Assembly: GCA_964435115.1 (NCBI GenBank)
Contig: CAYSYM010000072.1
Location: forward strand, 1 to 16,533
Length of the DNA: 16,533 bases
Reading direction: 5' to 3'
DNA from: CAYSYM01 sp964435115
Lineage (GTDB): Bacteria; Chloroflexota; UBA6077; CF-72
Positions 15,556-16,533 of this stretch are shown here, one piece after another. Below the pieces are notes generated by a model. That model had not been told where the DNA came from. It ran no database searches and worked only from the letters and a program-made list of their open reading frames with translations. The position numbers and the translations under genes are program-made. The first letter of the stretch is position 1. The number at the start of each line of letters is the position of its first letter.

Positions 15556-16302
15556 TTAGTCTATACATTCCACATAAAGTGAATAATGAGTAAAAGTACT
15601 TATCCACCTCTTTAATGCTCTCACTTTATTTTTTTGTTTAATGATATTTGAAAAATTAAATTCAGGTTGATCCTCAATCATTCGAACAATCTTTTTCACT
15701 TCTACACTTTTAAATTCAGATCTCAATATTTTTATTGCAGATTTTTTAGTAAAATGATGAGGATGATTTTTATCTAAATAAGGTAATATAAATTTAAAAA
15801 ATCCTGTGAATCTGTTTACAACATGAAAGCTTAAAAAAAGCTTTTTTGTACTCGAAATTCTTTTACACTCTTGTAAAAATAAAATCGGCTTTTCAACATG
15901 ATCCCAAACATTAGTCGAAATAACGTAATCTATCCTATTAGACTCAATTGGAATAGACTCTCCTTTAGAACTTATTAAATTGACATTATTTTTAAAATCT
16001 GAAAAGTGTGGGAACTTCTTATAGCTTTCCATTAAAGGATCTACTCCAAATAAAATTGCATTAGGTAAAATAATACTTAATCCTAATATTGTTCCATATG
16101 GCCCACATCCTATATCGGCAATAGTCATACCATTTAAGACCGATAAATCTATTTGAAATCTATTTAATGTTTTTTTCGAGAAGGTAATTGCAATGTCTTT
16201 AGTTATCGGCATATAAGAATCAATGTCTTTATTATCTTTCAAATAGATGTTTTCCCAAAATTCAATCTCATTTTTTTGAGCAATATTCCAATTTGTAGCC
16301 AT
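15556..16302 (-). CDS. Class I SAM-dependent methyltransferase
   Basis: This 248-residue protein has a Rossmann-type methyltransferase core. SAM-binding motif I is IADIGCGPYG (61-70), followed by the acidic end of strand 2 in FGVDPL (D88), SKGESIPIES (112-121) and DYVISTNVWDHVEKP (125-139), the post-motif pattern of the Methyltransf_11/25 group. HHFTKKSAI (182-190) resembles a late substrate-side motif of this group. No membrane segment or signal is visible, so it is cytosolic. As the second gene of the visible operon, 50 bases after wzz, it may O-methylate a sugar of the repeat unit or cap the growing chain; lipid carrier or nucleotide-sugar targets are also possible. The start is the ATG at 16302 in an A/T-rich upstream region. 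The gene is very AT-rich. Confidence 0.82.
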   Translation of the reverse strand: MATNWNIAQKNEIEFWENIYLKDNKDIDSYMPITKDIAITFSKKTLNRFQIDLSVLNGMTIADIGCGPYGTILGLSIILPNAILFGVDPLMESYKKFPHFSDFKNNVNLISSKGESIPIESNRIDYVISTNVWDHVEKPILFLQECKRISSTKKLFLSFHVVNRFTGFFKFILPYLDKNHPHHFTKKSAIKILRSEFKSVEVKKIVRMIEDQPEFNFSNIIKQKNKVRALKRWISTFTHYSLYVECID

Positions 16303-16352
16303 TTAAAATAAACTTTAGTTATAAATATATATAAAATTACTTTTTTTATCCA

Positions 16353-16533
16353 CTAAATATTATGTTTAGTTAAAGAGTATAATGCAAGTTTTGCAGAATA
16401 ATAAGCTGCAACCAAAAAAACTAAAAATAAAGAAGCTATCAATACCAGTACAAATGGCTTATTCTTCCCATCCTCCAGCGGAAACCCAGACTTATCCAAT
16501 ACCTGTATCACCGGTGTTTGCTGACTTAAATAA
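16353..16533 (-). CDS. wzz: C-terminal end of Wzz-type polysaccharide chain-length determinant (partial)
   Basis: A minus-strand frame enters from the right edge and ends at TAG 16355-16353, giving 59 residues. It begins YLSQQTPVIQVLDKSGFPLE, the proline-rich stretch that precedes the last membrane helix in Wzz/GumB-family proteins. A basic linker (GKNKP) and a strong hydrophobic segment (about residues 27-45, FVLVLIASLFLVFLVAA) follow, and then a short cytoplasmic tail. Wzz proteins sit in the inner membrane and set chain length in Wzy-dependent assembly. There is no room for a fused tyrosine kinase domain after the helix, so this is the kinase-free type. It is the first gene of the visible minus-strand cluster and probably lies at or near the operon start outside the window. 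Confidence 0.82.
   Translation of the reverse strand, partial: YLSQQTPVIQVLDKSGFPLEDGKNKPFVLVLIASLFLVFLVAAYYSAKLALYSLTKHNI

Overview
The window is an O-antigen/capsule type (Wzx/Wzy-dependent) surface polysaccharide locus from a low-GC Bacteroidetes, perhaps of the Chitinophaga/Sphingobacteria side. The evidence for that is a promoter matching the Bacteroidetes consensus TTTG-N19-TAnnTTTG (285-315), A-rich start regions without clear Shine-Dalgarno sites, and outer-membrane Wzi-family and chain-length proteins of Bacteroidetes flavour. Genus-level assignment is not possible from the sequence alone.

Layout. The left edge (1-134, +) is the C-terminal tail of a probable outer-membrane beta-barrel protein, then a regulatory gap and the phosphoglycosyltransferase that starts repeat-unit synthesis (379-1416, +). 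Everything to the right is on the minus strand and faces it. Reading in the direction of transcription from the right edge: Wzz-type chain-length protein (partial), SAM methyltransferase, FnlA/CapE-type UDP-GlcNAc dehydratase/epimerase, RmlC/FdtA-like cupin, UDP-GlcNAc 2-epimerase, RmlD-like reductase, Wzx flippase, GT2 glycosyltransferase, Wzy polymerase, GT4 glycosyltransferase, GDP-mannose 3,5-epimerase, Nudix hydrolase, WbuB/WcaI-like GT4, and Wzi-type capsule assembly porin. Most gaps between these genes are 5-107 bases (one is an 8-base overlap), so a long operon is likely. Larger gaps are found before the GT4 gene at 6266 (128 bases) and before wzi (315 bases).

How the genes work together (inference). 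The phosphoglycosyltransferase loads the first sugar phosphate on undecaprenyl phosphate. Three glycosyltransferases add further sugars, giving perhaps a tetrasaccharide unit. Two unusual donor sugars appear to be made here: an N-acetylated 6-deoxy-L-hexosamine (L-FucNAc or L-QuiNAc/L-RhaNAc series) by the dehydratase/cupin/reductase/2-epimerase set, and GDP-L-galactose (or GDP-L-gulose) by an enzyme that strongly resembles plant GDP-mannose 3,5-epimerase and keeps all its catalytic residues. Wzx flips the unit, Wzy polymerises it, Wzz sets length, and Wzi may hold the polymer at the surface.

I see no tRNA, rRNA, CRISPR, insertion sequence or phage gene. The locus is a recognisable type rather than a new class of system. 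The most interesting points are the plant-like GDP-mannose epimerase, the four-gene L-hexosamine pathway with a cupin lacking the usual first histidine, and an 11-adenine run inside the flippase gene.
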